Shown here in pieces: positions 17,119 through 31,484 of a DNA stretch of 39,869 nt. The notes below the pieces were generated by a model. The model saw only the letters and a program-made list of their open reading frames with translations. It was not told the DNA's origin and searched no databases. Position 1 is the first letter of the stretch. Every line of letters begins with the position of its first letter. Both the position numbers and the translations under genes were made by a program. The DNA comes from Verrucomicrobiota bacterium (GTDB lineage: Bacteria > Verrucomicrobiota > Verrucomicrobiia > Limisphaerales > JAEYXS01), in NCBI GenBank assembly GCA_030834415.1, contig JAURFH010000008.1, forward strand, positions 1 to 39,869. The letters run 5' to 3'.

Positions 17119-17769
17119 TTACTTGGCTGCTGCTGCCTTGCGCTTCTTCTTGGCTTCACGGATGACCACATAGTCACCCTTCGAGCCCGGGATCGCGCCA
17201 CTGATGAGGAGCACATTGTCCTCTTCCAAAACTTGAACCACTTTCAGGTTCTGCGTCGTGCGCTGCACTTGGCCCATGTGACCAGGCATCTTCATGCCCC
17301 GCATGACCGTGCCCGGGAACAGGCGCTGACCGATAGCACCACTGCGGCGCTTCCAGCCCTTCGCACCGTGCGTCATGCAACCGCCACCGAAACCATGGCG
17401 CTTCACGACACCCTCAAAACCCTGACCCTTGGTGATACCGATGGCATCCACCGCGTCGCCCGGGTTGAAAACTTTTGCACCCAGCACATCACCGGGCTTC
17501 ACGTCGAGCGGGAAGTCACGGAACTCGCGCAGGAACTTCACCGGCTGCGACTTGTGCTTGTTGAAGTGGCCCATGAGCGGCTTGCTCACGCGGCTTTCCT
17601 TCTGGTCAGTGATACCGAGCTGGACAGCCTTGTAGCCATCCGTCTCCACCGTCTTGCACTGCACCACGCGGTTGCTGCCCACGTGAACCACAGTCACGAC
17701 CACGACATTGCCATCGGCGTCATAGACGCGCGTTTGGCCCAATTTCTTTCCAAGGATTCCGAGTGGCAT
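17119..17769 (-). CDS. rplC: 50S ribosomal protein L3
   Basis: 216 residues. [20 protein letters not shown] at the start, and the finger that approaches the peptidyl transferase centre in [19 protein letters not shown] and [15 protein letters not shown]. The glutamine of the IGQ motif, the site methylated by PrmB in E. coli, is present. It ends with the basic [11 protein letters not shown] tail. Confidence 0.98.
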   Translation of the reverse strand: MPLGILGKKLGQTRVYDADGNVVVVTVVHVGSNRVVQCKTVETDGYKAVQLGITDQKESRVSKPLMGHFNKHKSQPVKFLREFRDFPLDVKPGDVLGAKVFNPGDAVDAIGITKGQGFEGVVKRHGFGGGCMTHGAKGWKRRSGAIGQRLFPGTVMRGMKMPGHMGQVQRTTQNLKVVQVLEEDNVLLISGAIPGSKGDYVVIREAKKKRKAAAAK

Positions 17770-17774
17770 ACGCG

Positions 17775-18083
17775 TTATATCTTGATGGTGATGTCCACAC
17801 CGGCAGGCAGGTTGAGCTTCTTCAGCTCGTCTACCGTCTTGGCGGTCGGCTCGATGATGTCCAGCAGGCGCTTGTGTGTGCGCTGCTCAAAAGTTTCTTG
17901 TGATTTCTTGTCCACGTGCGGCGAACGCTGCACCGTGAAGCGCTCCACTCGTGTCGGCAGCGGGATTGGTCCTGCCACCTGTGCACCTGTGCGCTTCACC
18001 GTTTCCACGATGTCATGCGCCGACTGATCGATCACCCGGTGATCGTAGGCCTTCAGCCTTATGCGTATACGTTGTCCAGCCAT
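17775..18083 (-). CDS. rpsJ: 30S ribosomal protein S10
   Basis: 102 residues. [40 protein letters not shown] is typical, with the extended loop ending [25 protein letters not shown]10 also serves as NusE in antitermination with NusB. It follows fusA by 24 nt with no tuf between them. Confidence 0.98.
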   Translation of the reverse strand: MAGQRIRIRLKAYDHRVIDQSAHDIVETVKRTGAQVAGPIPLPTRVERFTVQRSPHVDKKSQETFEQRTHKRLLDIIEPTAKTVDELKKLNLPAGVDITIKI

Positions 18084-18107
18084 ACAAAGAACAATATTAT
18101 AAGTTAA

Positions 18108-20291
18108 CTAACTGCGAGCGGCCGGCCGCTTGGCCGCCGTATCCAAAATCTGCGTCGCCACCGAATGCGGCACCTGTTCAAAGCTCAGCGGCTCCATGGA
18201 GTAGGAAGCGCGGCCCTTCGAGAGGGAGCGGATCGCCGTGGCGTAACCGAACATTTCGGCCAGAGGCACATGCGCGTTCAACACCGTCTGACCCGCCTTC
18301 GCATCCACACCCTGGATGATTCCGCGGCGACGGTTGATGTCACCCAACAGATCGCCCTGATACTCATCAGGCGTCGTGACTTCCACCTTCATCAAGGGCT
18401 CCAACAGGATTGGAGACGCCTTCTTGAAGGCTTCTTTCAGCGCGAAAATGCCAGCCATCTTAAACGCCAATTCGTTGGAGTCAACATCATGGAATGAACC
18501 ATCCACGATATCTACCTTGATATCGATGACCTGGAAGCCGGCGTAAACACCGCTCCGGATCGCTTCTTCAATACCGCTGATCACCGGCGGGATGAATTCC
18601 TTCGGAATCGCACCACCCACGATCTTGTTATTGATCTCGATCCCCTTGCCGCGCTCATTCGGCTCCACCTTGATGCAGGCGTGACCGTATTGACCCCGAC
18701 CACCGGACTGACGGATGAATTTGCCTTCACCGTCGGCAGCAGCCGTAATCGTCTCACGGTATGCGATTTGCGGCGCACCAGAGTTCGCCTCAACCTTGAA
18801 TTCGCGCTTCAGACGGTCGATGATGATTTCCAGGTGCAACTCACCCATCCCCGCGATGATGAGCTGGCTGGTCTCTTCGTTCGTGAAGCAACGGAACGTC
18901 GGATCTTCTTCCGCCAGACGCTGCAGACCTTCCGCCATCTTGTCGCGGTCAGCCTTGGTCTTCGGTTCCACGGCCATGCTGATCACCGGCTCCGGGAACG
19001 TCGGCGGCTCGAGCATGATGTCGAAGTCTTCATTGCAGAGCGTATCACCCGTGGTGATATTGCGCAGACCCACGAGCGCGGCGATGTCGCCGGAGTAAAC
19101 CGACTCCACATCCTTACGCTCACTGCCTTGGATCACCATCAGGCGGCTCACCCGCTCACGCTTGCGTGTGCGCGGATTATAAATCGTATCACCCTTCTTC
19201 AGGCTGCCAGAGTAAACCCGGAAGAACACCAGCTTACCGGCGTATGGGTCAGTCCAGAGCTTGAACGCCAAGGAGCAAAACTTGCCATTGTCATCCGAGG
19301 CGATGTTGATTTTCTCTTCTAATCCAGCCTCATGACCCGTAGCCGGCGGAATGTCCAAAGGAGACGGGAGGTAATCAACAACGGCATCGATCAAGAACTG
19401 CACACCCTTTTTCTTGAAGGCCGAACCGCACAACACGGGAACCATCTCGATTTTGCAGGTCAAACGGCGGATTGCCGCCTTCAACACCGCCGCCGTGATC
19501 GGCTTCTCTTCCAAGACCAATTCAGCGATCGCGTCGTCCTTGTTGGAAACAGCGTCAATCAGTTCAGCCAGAGCAGCTTGCGCACGCTCTTTCTGATCTT
19601 CCGGAATGTCAGTGATTTCGTACTTCAGACCTTCCGTCGTCAAATCACCCGTACCCCAGACAACTGCCTTCTGGTTGACTACGTCAATGACACCAGCCAA
19701 CTGGTCTTCTGCACCGATGGGCAAAGCCACCGGGAATGCATACGCCTTCAACTTCGTGCGCATGTCATTCAGGGCGTTCTCGAAATTGGCACCCGTGCGG
19801 TCCATCTTGTTGACGAACGCGATACGCGGCACCTTATACTTCGTCGCCTGGCGCCAGACCGTCTCGGACTGCGGCTGCACACCAGCCACACCACAGAACA
19901 CTGCTACCGCGCCGTCCAAAACACGCATCGAGCGCTCCACTTCAGCCGTGAAATCCACGTGACCCGGAGTATCGATGATGTTGATCCGGTGAGGGACACT
20001 CTCAAAAGCCTTGAACAAGCCGTCTTCTTTGCGCTGATTCCAGAAGCAGGTAACAGCCGCCGAGGTGATCGTGATGCCACGTTCCTTTTCCTGCGCCATC
20101 CAGTCCGTGACCGTGTTACCGTCATCCACATCACCGATCTTATGGATCAAGCCTGTGTAGAACAGGATACGCTCCGTCGTCGTCGTCTTGCCCGCATCGA
20201 TATGCGCCGCAATACCGATGTTGCGGGTACGCTCCATCGTATACTCGCGATCGGGCGAGTTCAGATTTTTATCTTCTGCTGCTGCTTGCAT
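18108..20291 (-). CDS. fusA: Translation elongation factor G
   Basis: 727 residues, slightly long for EF-G. G-domain motifs: AHIDAGKTT (29-37), RGITI (71-75), DTPGH (107-111) and NKMD (161-164); domains II-V follow, with GGRGQYGHACIKVEP in domain IV. The ATG at 20291 is kept although Met19 is possible, because DREYTMERTRNIGI aligns with the conserved AREFSLEKTRNIGI leader of other EF-Gs. The gene sits between rpsG and rpsJ, and a terminator-like hairpin (20309-20337) ends 17 nt upstream of the start codon. Confidence 0.98.
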   Translation of the reverse strand: MQAAAEDKNLNSPDREYTMERTRNIGIAAHIDAGKTTTTERILFYTGLIHKIGDVDDGNTVTDWMAQEKERGITITSAAVTCFWNQRKEDGLFKAFESVPHRINIIDTPGHVDFTAEVERSMRVLDGAVAVFCGVAGVQPQSETVWRQATKYKVPRIAFVNKMDRTGANFENALNDMRTKLKAYAFPVALPIGAEDQLAGVIDVVNQKAVVWGTGDLTTEGLKYEITDIPEDQKERAQAALAELIDAVSNKDDAIAELVLEEKPITAAVLKAAIRRLTCKIEMVPVLCGSAFKKKGVQFLIDAVVDYLPSPLDIPPATGHEAGLEEKINIASDDNGKFCSLAFKLWTDPYAGKLVFFRVYSGSLKKGDTIYNPRTRKRERVSRLMVIQGSERKDVESVYSGDIAALVGLRNITTGDTLCNEDFDIMLEPPTFPEPVISMAVEPKTKADRDKMAEGLQRLAEEDPTFRCFTNEETSQLIIAGMGELHLEIIIDRLKREFKVEANSGAPQIAYRETITAAADGEGKFIRQSGGRGQYGHACIKVEPNERGKGIEINNKIVGGAIPKEFIPPVISGIEEAIRSGVYAGFQVIDIKVDIVDGSFHDVDSNELAFKMAGIFALKEAFKKASPILLEPLMKVEVTTPDEYQGDLLGDINRRRGIIQGVDAKAGQTVLNAHVPLAEMFGYATAIRSLSKGRASYSMEPLSFEQVPHSVATQILDTAAKRPAARS

Positions 20292-20308
20292 TGCTTTTAG
20301 AGACTAAA

Positions 20309-20337
20309 ACGCCCCGAATCACATCGGCTCGGGGCGT
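20309..20337 (-). terminator. Terminator-like hairpin in the rpsG-fusA gap
   Basis: A perfect 9-bp GC-rich stem (ACGCCCCGA / TCGGGGCGT) with an 11-nt loop; on the - strand it ends in a run of four T. The U-tract is short, so partial termination (attenuation of fusA and everything downstream) or an mRNA stability element is more likely than a full stop. Confidence 0.6.
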
Positions 20338-20354
20338 CAAAATTAAAATTGTGA

Positions 20355-20828
20355 CTACCAGCGGAAATGCGCAAATGCCTTATTGGACTGGGCCATCTTA
20401 TGCACTTCATCGCGTTTACGAATCGCATTACCCTGCCCTTGATAGGCTTCCAGGATCTCCACCGCCAGCGCCTTGCGCATCGGCAGACCCTTGCGGGCAT
20501 CCGCGAACCGGACCAACCACCGCATCGCCAGAGCCGCCTGACGATCGGCCGGAACTTCCAAGGGCACCTGATAGGTAGCACCACCAACCCGGCGGGCCTT
20601 GACTTCCAGACGCGGCTTGGCGTTATCAACTGCCCGCTGCAGCACTTCCAGAGGGCTCACCTCTGCCTGCTTGTCGGCCAGCTCATCAAAAGCCCCGTAA
20701 ACAATCTTTTGCGCAGTGCTCTTGTTTCCACCACGCATGACCGTGTTCACCAGGCGGGCCACCAGAGGACTCTGGTATTTCCCGTCCGGGATCAACTCAC
20801 GCTTAAATGCTCGACGACGACGTGACAT
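20355..20828 (-). CDS. rpsG: 30S ribosomal protein S7
   Basis: 157 residues. MSRRRRAFKRELIPDGKYQSPLVARLVNTVMRGGNKSTA at the start; PRLEVKARRVGGATYQVPLEV carries the S7 signature. S7 nucleates the 30S head and in E. coli represses the str operon through the rpsL-rpsG gap; that gap is only 16 nt here. It ends with MAQSNKAFAHFRW. Confidence 0.98.
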   Translation of the reverse strand: MSRRRRAFKRELIPDGKYQSPLVARLVNTVMRGGNKSTAQKIVYGAFDELADKQAEVSPLEVLQRAVDNAKPRLEVKARRVGGATYQVPLEVPADRQAALAMRWLVRFADARKGLPMRKALAVEILEAYQGQGNAIRKRDEVHKMAQSNKAFAHFRW

Positions 20829-20844
20829 ACAAAAAATTCCTTAA

Positions 20845-21237
<393 letters not shown>

Positions 21238-21292
21238 TCCGTAGATCCTATCTATTGCACTTTTCCGTCACCTATTGGGAAACGGAGTGCGG

Positions 21293-21320
21293 AGGTTAGC
21301 AAAACAGTTTTTGGTTGCAA
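21293..21320 (-). promoter_or_regulatory. Probable sigma-70-type promoter for rpsL-rpsG-fusA and downstream genes
   Basis: On the - strand TTGCAA (21320-21315) is followed after 16 nt by TAACCT (21298-21293), preceded by TGC as an extended -10. Transcription would start near 21286, giving a leader of about 48 nt before the rpsL ATG. It lies just downstream of the rpoC terminator, where a new promoter is expected. Confidence 0.55.
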
Positions 21321-21368
21321 CTAGTATTTGAAAAATTTTTGATATTTTTCACTTATTTTTAATTAGAC

Positions 21369-21399
21369 AGAAAATCCCGGCTAAAAACCGGGATTTTCT
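21369..21399 (-). terminator. Intrinsic terminator after rpoC
   Basis: A perfect 12-bp stem, AGAAAATCCCGG / CCGGGATTTTCT, with a 7-nt loop, lying 13 nt beyond the rpoC stop. The T-rich side of the stem doubles as the U-tract, so it could work on both strands. It splits the rpoBC transcript from the S12 transcript. Confidence 0.85.
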
Positions 21400-21411
21400 T
21401 GTCCCATATTC

Positions 21412-25542
<4,131 letters not shown>

Positions 25543-25558
25543 ACGCTCAATTCTTCAA

Positions 25559-28500
25559 TTACAGGGTTGCCAGGTTTGCCGTCTGTTCCGGCTGGTCAGC
25601 GGGGTTCGTGTAGCCCACCTTGACGTCCAGGCACAAGGACTGCATTTCCTTGACCAACACGTTGAACGATTCCGGCACGCCGGCTTCCAGGGCATTGTCA
25701 CCTTTGACGATGCTCTCGTAGATACGGGTGCGGCCCTGCACGTCGTCAGACTTGACGGTGAGCAGTTCCTGCAGCGTGTAGGCGGCGCCGTAGGCTTCCA
25801 TCGCCCACACCTCCATCTCACCGAAGCGCTGGCCACCATACTGCGCCTTACCACCCAGCGGCTGCTGCGTGACGAGCGAGTAAGGTCCGACAGCACGGGC
25901 GTGGATCTTGTCTGCCACCAAGTGACCCAGCTTCATCATGTAGATGTAGCCCACGACCACTTCCTGGTCATACGCGTCACCGGTGCGACCGTCATACAAC
26001 GTCGCTTTGCCGTTCTCCCCGACCAATTGGGCGTTGTCGCCCGACTTCTTCTTCAGGTCGATCGCGTCTTCGAGGTAACCACGGATTTCCTTCTCCTTGA
26101 TACCGTCGAACACGGGCGTGGCGTACTTCAGCCCGAGCAGCTTAGCCGCCCAGCCCAAGTGCGTTTCCAACACCTGACCGACGTTCATACGGGAAGGCAC
26201 GCCCAGCGGGTTCAGCACGATGTCCACCGGAGTTCCGTCCGCGAGGAACGGGATGTCTTCTTCCGGCACGATCTTCGCGACCACACCCTTGTTACCATGG
26301 CGACCGGCCATCTTGTCACCCACCGACAGCTTGCGCTTGGAGGCGATGTAGACCTTCACCGACTTGATGATGCCAGGATCGACGTCGTCACCAGCCTCGA
26401 CGCGTTCCATTTCCTCATCATACTGCATCTGCAGGTCGTCGAATTTCTTCTTAAACGTGCCGATGATCTCGTTGATCTTGTTACGGATCGGGGACGGATC
26501 GATCTCGATGCGATCATAGACCTGGGCCAGCTTGCGCAGCAGGGTCTTCGTGATCTTGCGGTTCGCCGGGATGATAATCTCACCGGTCTCGCTGTTCACC
26601 ACGTCGAGCGGGATCTTCTCACCCAGGAGGATGTTCGAGAGCGCCTCGGTCAACTGCTCGCGCAGCTCGTCCGTCTTGCTCTTGTAATCGTCTTCCACCT
26701 GTTTCTGGTGCTTCTTGGCTTCGTTGCCCGTCAGGCGGCTTGCCGAAGAAGAGGAGGCGCGCTCCGCTTCCTTCTTCGAGGAAACCTTGACGTCCATCAC
26801 GATGCCATAAGTACCAGAGGGCACGCGCAGCGAGGTGTCCTTCACGTCGGCGGCCTTCTCACCGAAGATCGCGCGGAGCAGACGCTCTTCCGGCGCCAGT
26901 TCCGTCTCGCTCTTCGGCGTGATCTTGCCGACCAGGATATCGCCCGGCTTCACTTCGGCACCGATGCGGATGACACCGTCCGGTCCGAGGTTCTTCAACG
27001 CTTCATCACCGAGGTTCGGGATGTCGCGGGTAATTTCTTCAGGTCCCAGCTTCGTATCCCGGGCACCCACTTCGAACTCATCGATGTGGATGGACGTGAA
27101 CACGTCATCCTTCACGATGCGCTCGCTGATCAAGATCGCGTCCTCGAAGTTGTAACCGTTCCAAGGCATGAACGCCACGAGCACGTTACGGCCCAGCGCC
27201 AGTTCGCCGCCTTCGGTGCAAGGACCGTCCGCGAGGACTTGGCCCTTCTTCACGCTGTCACCCTTGCCCACCAGGATCTTCTGGTTGATGCAGGTGGCCG
27301 CGTTCGAACGCATGAACTTGCGGACGTTGTAAACGTAAACGCCGTTAGCCGGGTCCGTCTTGATCTTCTTCTTGCCCTCGGGAACCTTGCCATCCTTGGA
27401 GATGATGATCTGGTTACCCACGACGGAAGCGACCTTGCCGGATTCTTCCGCCACCAACACGGCGCATGAATCACGCGCCACGCGGTCTTCGAGACCGGTC
27501 GCCACGAACGGCGCTTCGGTCACGAGCAGCGGCACAGCTTGACGTTGCATGTTGGAACCCATCAACGCGCGGTTCGCATCGTCGTGCTCCAAGAACGGGA
27601 TCAGACCGGCAGCCACGGAAACGAGCTGCTTCGGTGACACGTCCATGTAGTCGACCTTCGCCGGCTCCACGTCGATAAAGTCCCCGCGGCAACGGCAGGT
27701 GACCCGGGCCGTCTGGAAATTGCCCTTGTCGTCGATCACGGCATTCGCCTGGGCGACGATATAATTCTCTTCGCGATCACCCGTGAGGTAATCGATCTGG
27801 TTCGTCACGCGACCCTTCTCCACCTTGCGGTAAGGAGTCTCGATGAAACCGAAGTCGTTCACGCGGGCAAACGTCGCCAAAGAGGCGATCAGACCGATGT
27901 TCGGACCTTCAGGGGTCTCGATCGGGCAGATACGGCCATAGTGCGAAGGATGCACGTCACGGACTTCAAAGCCGGCACGATCACGGGAGAGACCACCAGG
28001 TCCAAGAGCCGACAAGCGGCGCTTGTGGGTCAATTCGGCGAGCGGGTTGATCTGATCCATGAACTGGCTCAGCTGGCTGCGGCCGAAGAAGTCGCGGATA
28101 ACCGCCGACAGGGCCTTCGGGTTGATCAGCTTCGCCGGGGTCATGGATTCCAGCTCTTGATCGAACAAGGTCATGCGCTCCTTGACCAGACGCTCGGTAC
28201 GGGCCAAGCCCACGCGGCACTGGTTGGCGAGCAATTCACCCACCGTACGGACACGGCGGCTGCCCAAGTGATCGATATCGTCCAACGAACCCTCACCCTT
28301 CTTCAACTTCAGGAGGTAGCGGGTTGCTTCCACGAGATCCTGCTTCGTCAGGATGCGGACGTCGTCGTTGCCCTTCAGGCCCAGCTTCTGCTGGATCTTG
28401 TAGCGACCAACGCGGCCCAAATCATAACGCTTCGGATCAAAGAACAGGCGCTTGAGCAACGCTTTCGCGTTGGCGGCAGTCGGCGGATCCCCAGGCCGGA

Positions 28501-29455
28501 GACGGCGGTAGATATCTTTCAACGCCTCGTCTTCGTTCTTGGTCGGGTCTTTCTTGAGGCACTTGATGATGATGCCGTCGTCGACCGACGTATCCACCAC
28601 GCGCACCTTGTTGATGCCCAGTTCGGCGATCTGCTTGATCGTCGCCTTGGAGAGCGGCTCGAACGCACGGGCCACCACGATGCCCTTGTCCTCGTCCACC
28701 GCGTCTTCGATCAAAACCTTGTTCTGGATCTCTTCCAGCGCTTCGGCTTCCTTGATGCTCAAGGATTCCACCTTGTAGAAAAGCTCCAGGATTTCCGCGT
28801 CGGAACCTGTCTTCTTCTCGTCCTTGTTGCCATCGATGTTCGCGAGGGCGCGGAAGAACGTCGTCGTCAGGAACTTGCGGCGGCGCTTCTTACGGTCGAG
28901 ATAGACATAGAGCATGTCGCTCGTGTCGAACTGGGCTTCATACCACGAACCGCGGTCCGGGATGATGCGGAAGGAATACAGCATCTTGCCATTCGCATGC
29001 TGACTGGCCTCGAAGGCCAGACCCGGCGAGCGGTGCAACTGGCTGACGATCACGCGCTCGGCACCATTGATCACGAAGGTGCCCTGCGGGGTCATCAGGG
29101 GCAGTTCGCCCATGAACACCTTCTCCTCTTTCGTGCCGCGCTCTTCCTGCAACAGGAAGGTGACGTGCAACGGCGCACCAAAGGTGACACCCTCGCGCAG
29201 GCATTCGAGCCAGTCGAGCTTGGGCTCGCCGATCTCGTAACTGTGAAAATCTAAAACCGTTTTGCCATCATAACTCTCGATCGGGAACACTTCCTTGAAC
29301 ACAGCTTGCAGACCGAGGTTCTTGCGCTTGGACGGCGCGGTCTCAGCCTGCAAAAACTCCCGGTACGAATCACACTGCACCTCGATCAGATTGGGCGGTG
29401 CTATGACCTCTTTAATCTTGCCGAAGTTAATCCGCTCAGTTGCTTTCGATGGCAT
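25559..29455 (-). CDS. rpoB: DNA-directed RNA polymerase subunit beta
   Basis: 1298 residues. Contains the rifampicin region [30 protein letters not shown], then [25 protein letters not shown], and near the C-terminus [14 protein letters not shown] and [18 protein letters not shown]. The rifampicin-region residues equivalent to E. coli D516, H526 and S531 are unchanged; N518 is I. A charged coiled-coil-like insert (about residues 900-1040: Ser-rich SSSSAS, then a long Lys/Glu helix) stands before the [11 protein letters not shown] motif. The 5' leader holds a strong two-part hairpin. Confidence 0.99.
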   Translation of the reverse strand: MPSKATERINFGKIKEVIAPPNLIEVQCDSYREFLQAETAPSKRKNLGLQAVFKEVFPIESYDGKTVLDFHSYEIGEPKLDWLECLREGVTFGAPLHVTFLLQEERGTKEEKVFMGELPLMTPQGTFVINGAERVIVSQLHRSPGLAFEASQHANGKMLYSFRIIPDRGSWYEAQFDTSDMLYVYLDRKKRRRKFLTTTFFRALANIDGNKDEKKTGSDAEILELFYKVESLSIKEAEALEEIQNKVLIEDAVDEDKGIVVARAFEPLSKATIKQIAELGINKVRVVDTSVDDGIIIKCLKKDPTKNEDEALKDIYRRLRPGDPPTAANAKALLKRLFFDPKRYDLGRVGRYKIQQKLGLKGNDDVRILTKQDLVEATRYLLKLKKGEGSLDDIDHLGSRRVRTVGELLANQCRVGLARTERLVKERMTLFDQELESMTPAKLINPKALSAVIRDFFGRSQLSQFMDQINPLAELTHKRRLSALGPGGLSRDRAGFEVRDVHPSHYGRICPIETPEGPNIGLIASLATFARVNDFGFIETPYRKVEKGRVTNQIDYLTGDREENYIVAQANAVIDDKGNFQTARVTCRCRGDFIDVEPAKVDYMDVSPKQLVSVAAGLIPFLEHDDANRALMGSNMQRQAVPLLVTEAPFVATGLEDRVARDSCAVLVAEESGKVASVVGNQIIISKDGKVPEGKKKIKTDPANGVYVYNVRKFMRSNAATCINQKILVGKGDSVKKGQVLADGPCTEGGELALGRNVLVAFMPWNGYNFEDAILISERIVKDDVFTSIHIDEFEVGARDTKLGPEEITRDIPNLGDEALKNLGPDGVIRIGAEVKPGDILVGKITPKSETELAPEERLLRAIFGEKAADVKDTSLRVPSGTYGIVMDVKVSSKKEAERASSSSASRLTGNEAKKHQKQVEDDYKSKTDELREQLTEALSNILLGEKIPLDVVNSETGEIIIPANRKITKTLLRKLAQVYDRIEIDPSPIRNKINEIIGTFKKKFDDLQMQYDEEMERVEAGDDVDPGIIKSVKVYIASKRKLSVGDKMAGRHGNKGVVAKIVPEEDIPFLADGTPVDIVLNPLGVPSRMNVGQVLETHLGWAAKLLGLKYATPVFDGIKEKEIRGYLEDAIDLKKKSGDNAQLVGENGKATLYDGRTGDAYDQEVVVGYIYMMKLGHLVADKIHARAVGPYSLVTQQPLGGKAQYGGQRFGEMEVWAMEAYGAAYTLQELLTVKSDDVQGRTRIYESIVKGDNALEAGVPESFNVLVKEMQSLCLDVKVGYTNPADQPEQTANLATL

Positions 29456-29516
29456 TTTTCGTTAAGGTTTGGCCGTTTTTTACGCTACCCGGCCGTTTTT
29501 ATTCTTGAGACAATGG

Positions 29517-29552
29517 CAGGCAAGCCAAGGCATCTGCTGCCAGGCTCGCCTG
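29517..29552 (-). promoter_or_regulatory. Two-part hairpin in the rpoB leader
   Basis: On the - strand CAGGCGAGCC (29552-29543) pairs with GGCTTGCCTG (29526-29517) over 10 bp with one G-U. Inside, GGCA-GCAGA-TGCC forms an apical hairpin separated by a small internal loop. No U-tract follows, so this is not a terminator; RNA processing or translational control is possible. It lies about 60 nt upstream of the rpoB ATG, in the 211-nt rplL-rpoB spacer. Confidence 0.5.
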
Positions 29553-29627
29553 TCGCTTCCCAAATTATTTTACTATCTGTTTTCCCCCGGGTCTTGACTA
29601 CCGCGACCCGCCACTGCGGACAAAAGA

Positions 29628-29653
29628 GGCGACGGGACTTGGGTCCCGTCGCC
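29628..29653 (-). terminator. Terminator/attenuator after rplL
   Basis: A perfect 11-bp stem, GGCGACGGGAC / GTCCCGTCGCC, with a 4-nt loop, followed on the - strand by TCTTTTG. It lies 13 nt after the rplL stop. The equivalent spot in E. coli holds an attenuator that lowers rpoBC relative to rplL; the short interrupted U-tract fits partial termination. Confidence 0.75.
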
Positions 29654-29666
29654 CTTGAACAAAAGG

Positions 29667-30053
29667 TTACTTGACCTCGACCTTCGCGCCGGCTTCTTCC
29701 AGCTTCTTCTTGGCGGCGTCGGCATCTTCCTTCTTGCCACCTTCCAAGATCGGCTTCGGAGCGCCTTCGACCAGAGCCTTGGCTTCCGCCAGACCCAGAC
29801 CGGCCTTCACTTCGCGCACGGCTTTGATCACGGAGATCTTCTTGTCGGCCGGAACCGACACCAAAATCACGTCGAACTCAGTCTTGGCTTCAGCGGCCGG
29901 AGCAGCAGCGCCACCACCAGCAGGAGCAGCGGCCACAGCCACCGGAGCGGCTGCCGTCACACCCCAAGCCTCTTCGAGCTTCTTAACCAAGTCTGCGGCC
30001 TCGATGACCGTCAGCTTGCCGAGTTCTTCCACCAACTTTGCAATGTCTGCCAT
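29667..30053 (-). CDS. rplL: 50S ribosomal protein L7/L12
   Basis: 128 residues from ATG at 30053 ([23 protein letters not shown]); an upstream in-frame ATG at 30083 is rejected because it would add ten atypical residues. N-terminal dimerisation helices (1-30), an Ala/Gly/Pro hinge (about 36-58), and the globular C-terminal domain [23 protein letters not shown]...[16 protein letters not shown], which recruits translation GTPases. It is separated from rplJ by a 137-nt structured spacer. Confidence 0.97.
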   Translation of the reverse strand: MADIAKLVEELGKLTVIEAADLVKKLEEAWGVTAAAPVAVAAAPAGGGAAAPAAEAKTEFDVILVSVPADKKISVIKAVREVKAGLGLAEAKALVEGAPKPILEGGKKEDADAAKKKLEEAGAKVEVK

Positions 30054-30083
30054 ATGTTTGTTGTCTTTCAGTCTCGTCGCCAT

Positions 30084-30182
30084 CGGCAGCTGCCGGTGAT
30101 TTCTGTCTCAAGCCTGAGACCCGACGATTTACTATGTTGTAGGTTCGTTGCTCACCTGGCCGACAACACCAACGGCCAGGTG
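30084..30182 (-). other. Three-hairpin spacer between rplJ and rplL
   Basis: Three inverted repeats lie in a row: CACCTGGCCG / CGGCCAGGTG (30153-30162 and 30173-30182, 10 bp, 10-nt loop), GTCTCA-AGCC-TGAGAC (30105-30120), and the palindrome CGGCAGCTGCCG (30084-30095). None is followed by a U-tract on the - strand. The spacer is 137 nt, whereas most gaps in this block are under 30 nt. Confidence 0.6.
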
Positions 30183-30190
30183 AAATTGTT

Positions 30191-30703
30191 TTATTCAGCC
30201 TTTTCCGACTTCGCCTTGATGACACGCGCGAGCTGTGAGCCCGGAGTGTTGATGATCGCAGCCAGCTTGCTCGCCGGGGCTTGCAGCACCCCGAGCAATT
30301 TGGCCCTCAAGACTTCGATGGACGGCAGGTCGGCCAGCTCCTCAACATCCTTCGCCTCAAGGCGCTGGTTGTTCAGGTAACCGAACTTCAATTTCGGCTT
30401 CTCGAATTCCGCCTGGAAGGTCTTCACGATCTTCGCTGCGGCAGAAACATCCTTCTGTCCGGTCACAACGGCCACCTGGCCGGCGAGGGAACCGTTCAGT
30501 TCTGCCACACCCGCCTCTTTCGCGGCGATGCGGAAGATGGAGTTCTTGACGACGTGGACCTCGGCGTTCGTGTTCTGCAAACGCTTGCGCAGCTCGGTGA
30601 ACTGCAACACGGTCAGTCCCGTGTAGTCGACGACGATGAAGAACGGCGACGCGTTCAGGCGCTGCACATATTCTTCGCTGATAAATTTTTTCTCGGCACG
30701 CAT
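30191..30703 (-). CDS. rplJ: 50S ribosomal protein L10
   Basis: 170 residues. MRAEKKFISEEYVQRLNASPFFIVVDYTGLTVLQFTELRKRL at the start and EVHVVKNSIFRIAAKEAG are L10 landmarks; the C-terminal helix (from about 135) carries the L7/L12 dimers. In E. coli L10 represses rplJL through the leader before rplJ; here that gap is only 25 nt after rplA. Confidence 0.97.
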   Translation of the reverse strand: MRAEKKFISEEYVQRLNASPFFIVVDYTGLTVLQFTELRKRLQNTNAEVHVVKNSIFRIAAKEAGVAELNGSLAGQVAVVTGQKDVSAAAKIVKTFQAEFEKPKLKFGYLNNQRLEAKDVEELADLPSIEVLRAKLLGVLQAPASKLAAIINTPGSQLARVIKAKSEKAE

Positions 30704-30728
30704 GGTATTCTCTTTGCCTTTCTGATGA

Positions 30729-31427
30729 TTAAGCGCCCGCAGTGTTCAATGCCCGCAAGTCCAGGTCGATGCCCGGGCTCATCGTGGCCGAAAGCGTGAC
30801 GGAACGGATAAACGTTCCCTTGACGCTCGACGGACGCGCTTTCACGATCGCGTCGATCACGGCGCGTGCGTTTTCTTCGATCTGGTCCGGCTTGAAAGAA
30901 GCCTTGCCGACGACGACGTGCACATTGCCCGTCTTGTCTACTTTGAACTCGACGCGACCGGCCTTCACTTCTTTCACTGCCTTGGCAGTGTCTTCCGTGA
31001 CCGTGCCCGTCTTCGGGTTCGGCATCAGACCGCGAGGTCCGAGCACTTTGCCCAGCTTACGGACTTCGACCATCGCTTCAGGCGTCGCCACAGCGACATC
31101 GAAACCGGTCCAACCGTCATTGCACTGCTTGATCATGTCTTCGAAACCGACGAACTCGGCACCTGCGGCCTTCGCAGCTTCTGCAGCCGGTCCGGGCTTA
31201 GCGAACACGAGTACCTTCACCAGCTTGCCGCTGCCATGAGGCAGTGGGACGGTGCCACGCACCATCTGGTCAGACTGGCGCGGATCCACGCCTAGGCGGA
31301 AAGCCAAGTCCAAGGTTTCGTCGAACTTCGTCTTCGGGAACTGGCCGATCAATTCGGCCGCGGCCTTGAGCGTGCTCGCCTTTTCAGGCACAAGCGCAAG
31401 GGCTTTTTTGTAGCGTTTGCTGGGCAT
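30729..31427 (-). CDS. rplA: 50S ribosomal protein L1
   Basis: 232 residues. KFDETLDLAFRLGVDPRQSDQMVRGTVPLPHGSGK and the domain II part LGKVLGPRGLMPNPKTGTVT are diagnostic of L1, which forms the mobile stalk at the E site. In many bacteria L1 represses its own rplK-rplA mRNA; the 57-nt rplK-rplA gap showed no clear mimic of the 23S site by eye. Confidence 0.98.
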   Translation of the reverse strand: MPSKRYKKALALVPEKASTLKAAAELIGQFPKTKFDETLDLAFRLGVDPRQSDQMVRGTVPLPHGSGKLVKVLVFAKPGPAAEAAKAAGAEFVGFEDMIKQCNDGWTGFDVAVATPEAMVEVRKLGKVLGPRGLMPNPKTGTVTEDTAKAVKEVKAGRVEFKVDKTGNVHVVVGKASFKPDQIEENARAVIDAIVKARPSSVKGTFIRSVTLSATMSPGIDLDLRALNTAGA

Positions 31428-31484
31428 TTTTTATAAGCGGTGCAAGCGAGTCCCGGATTTACGGCACTCTCCCGCGTTTAGGGT

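Noticed and set aside
29471-29500. Tandem GGCCGTTTTT direct repeats upstream of rpoB
   Set aside because: Two copies 20 nt apart in a low-complexity setting; too short to distinguish from chance.
29456-29530. Possible rpoB promoter TTGCCT-N16-TAAAAA on the - strand
   Set aside because: A weak -10, and the -35 lies inside the stable hairpin at 29517-29552; not strong enough to list as a feature.
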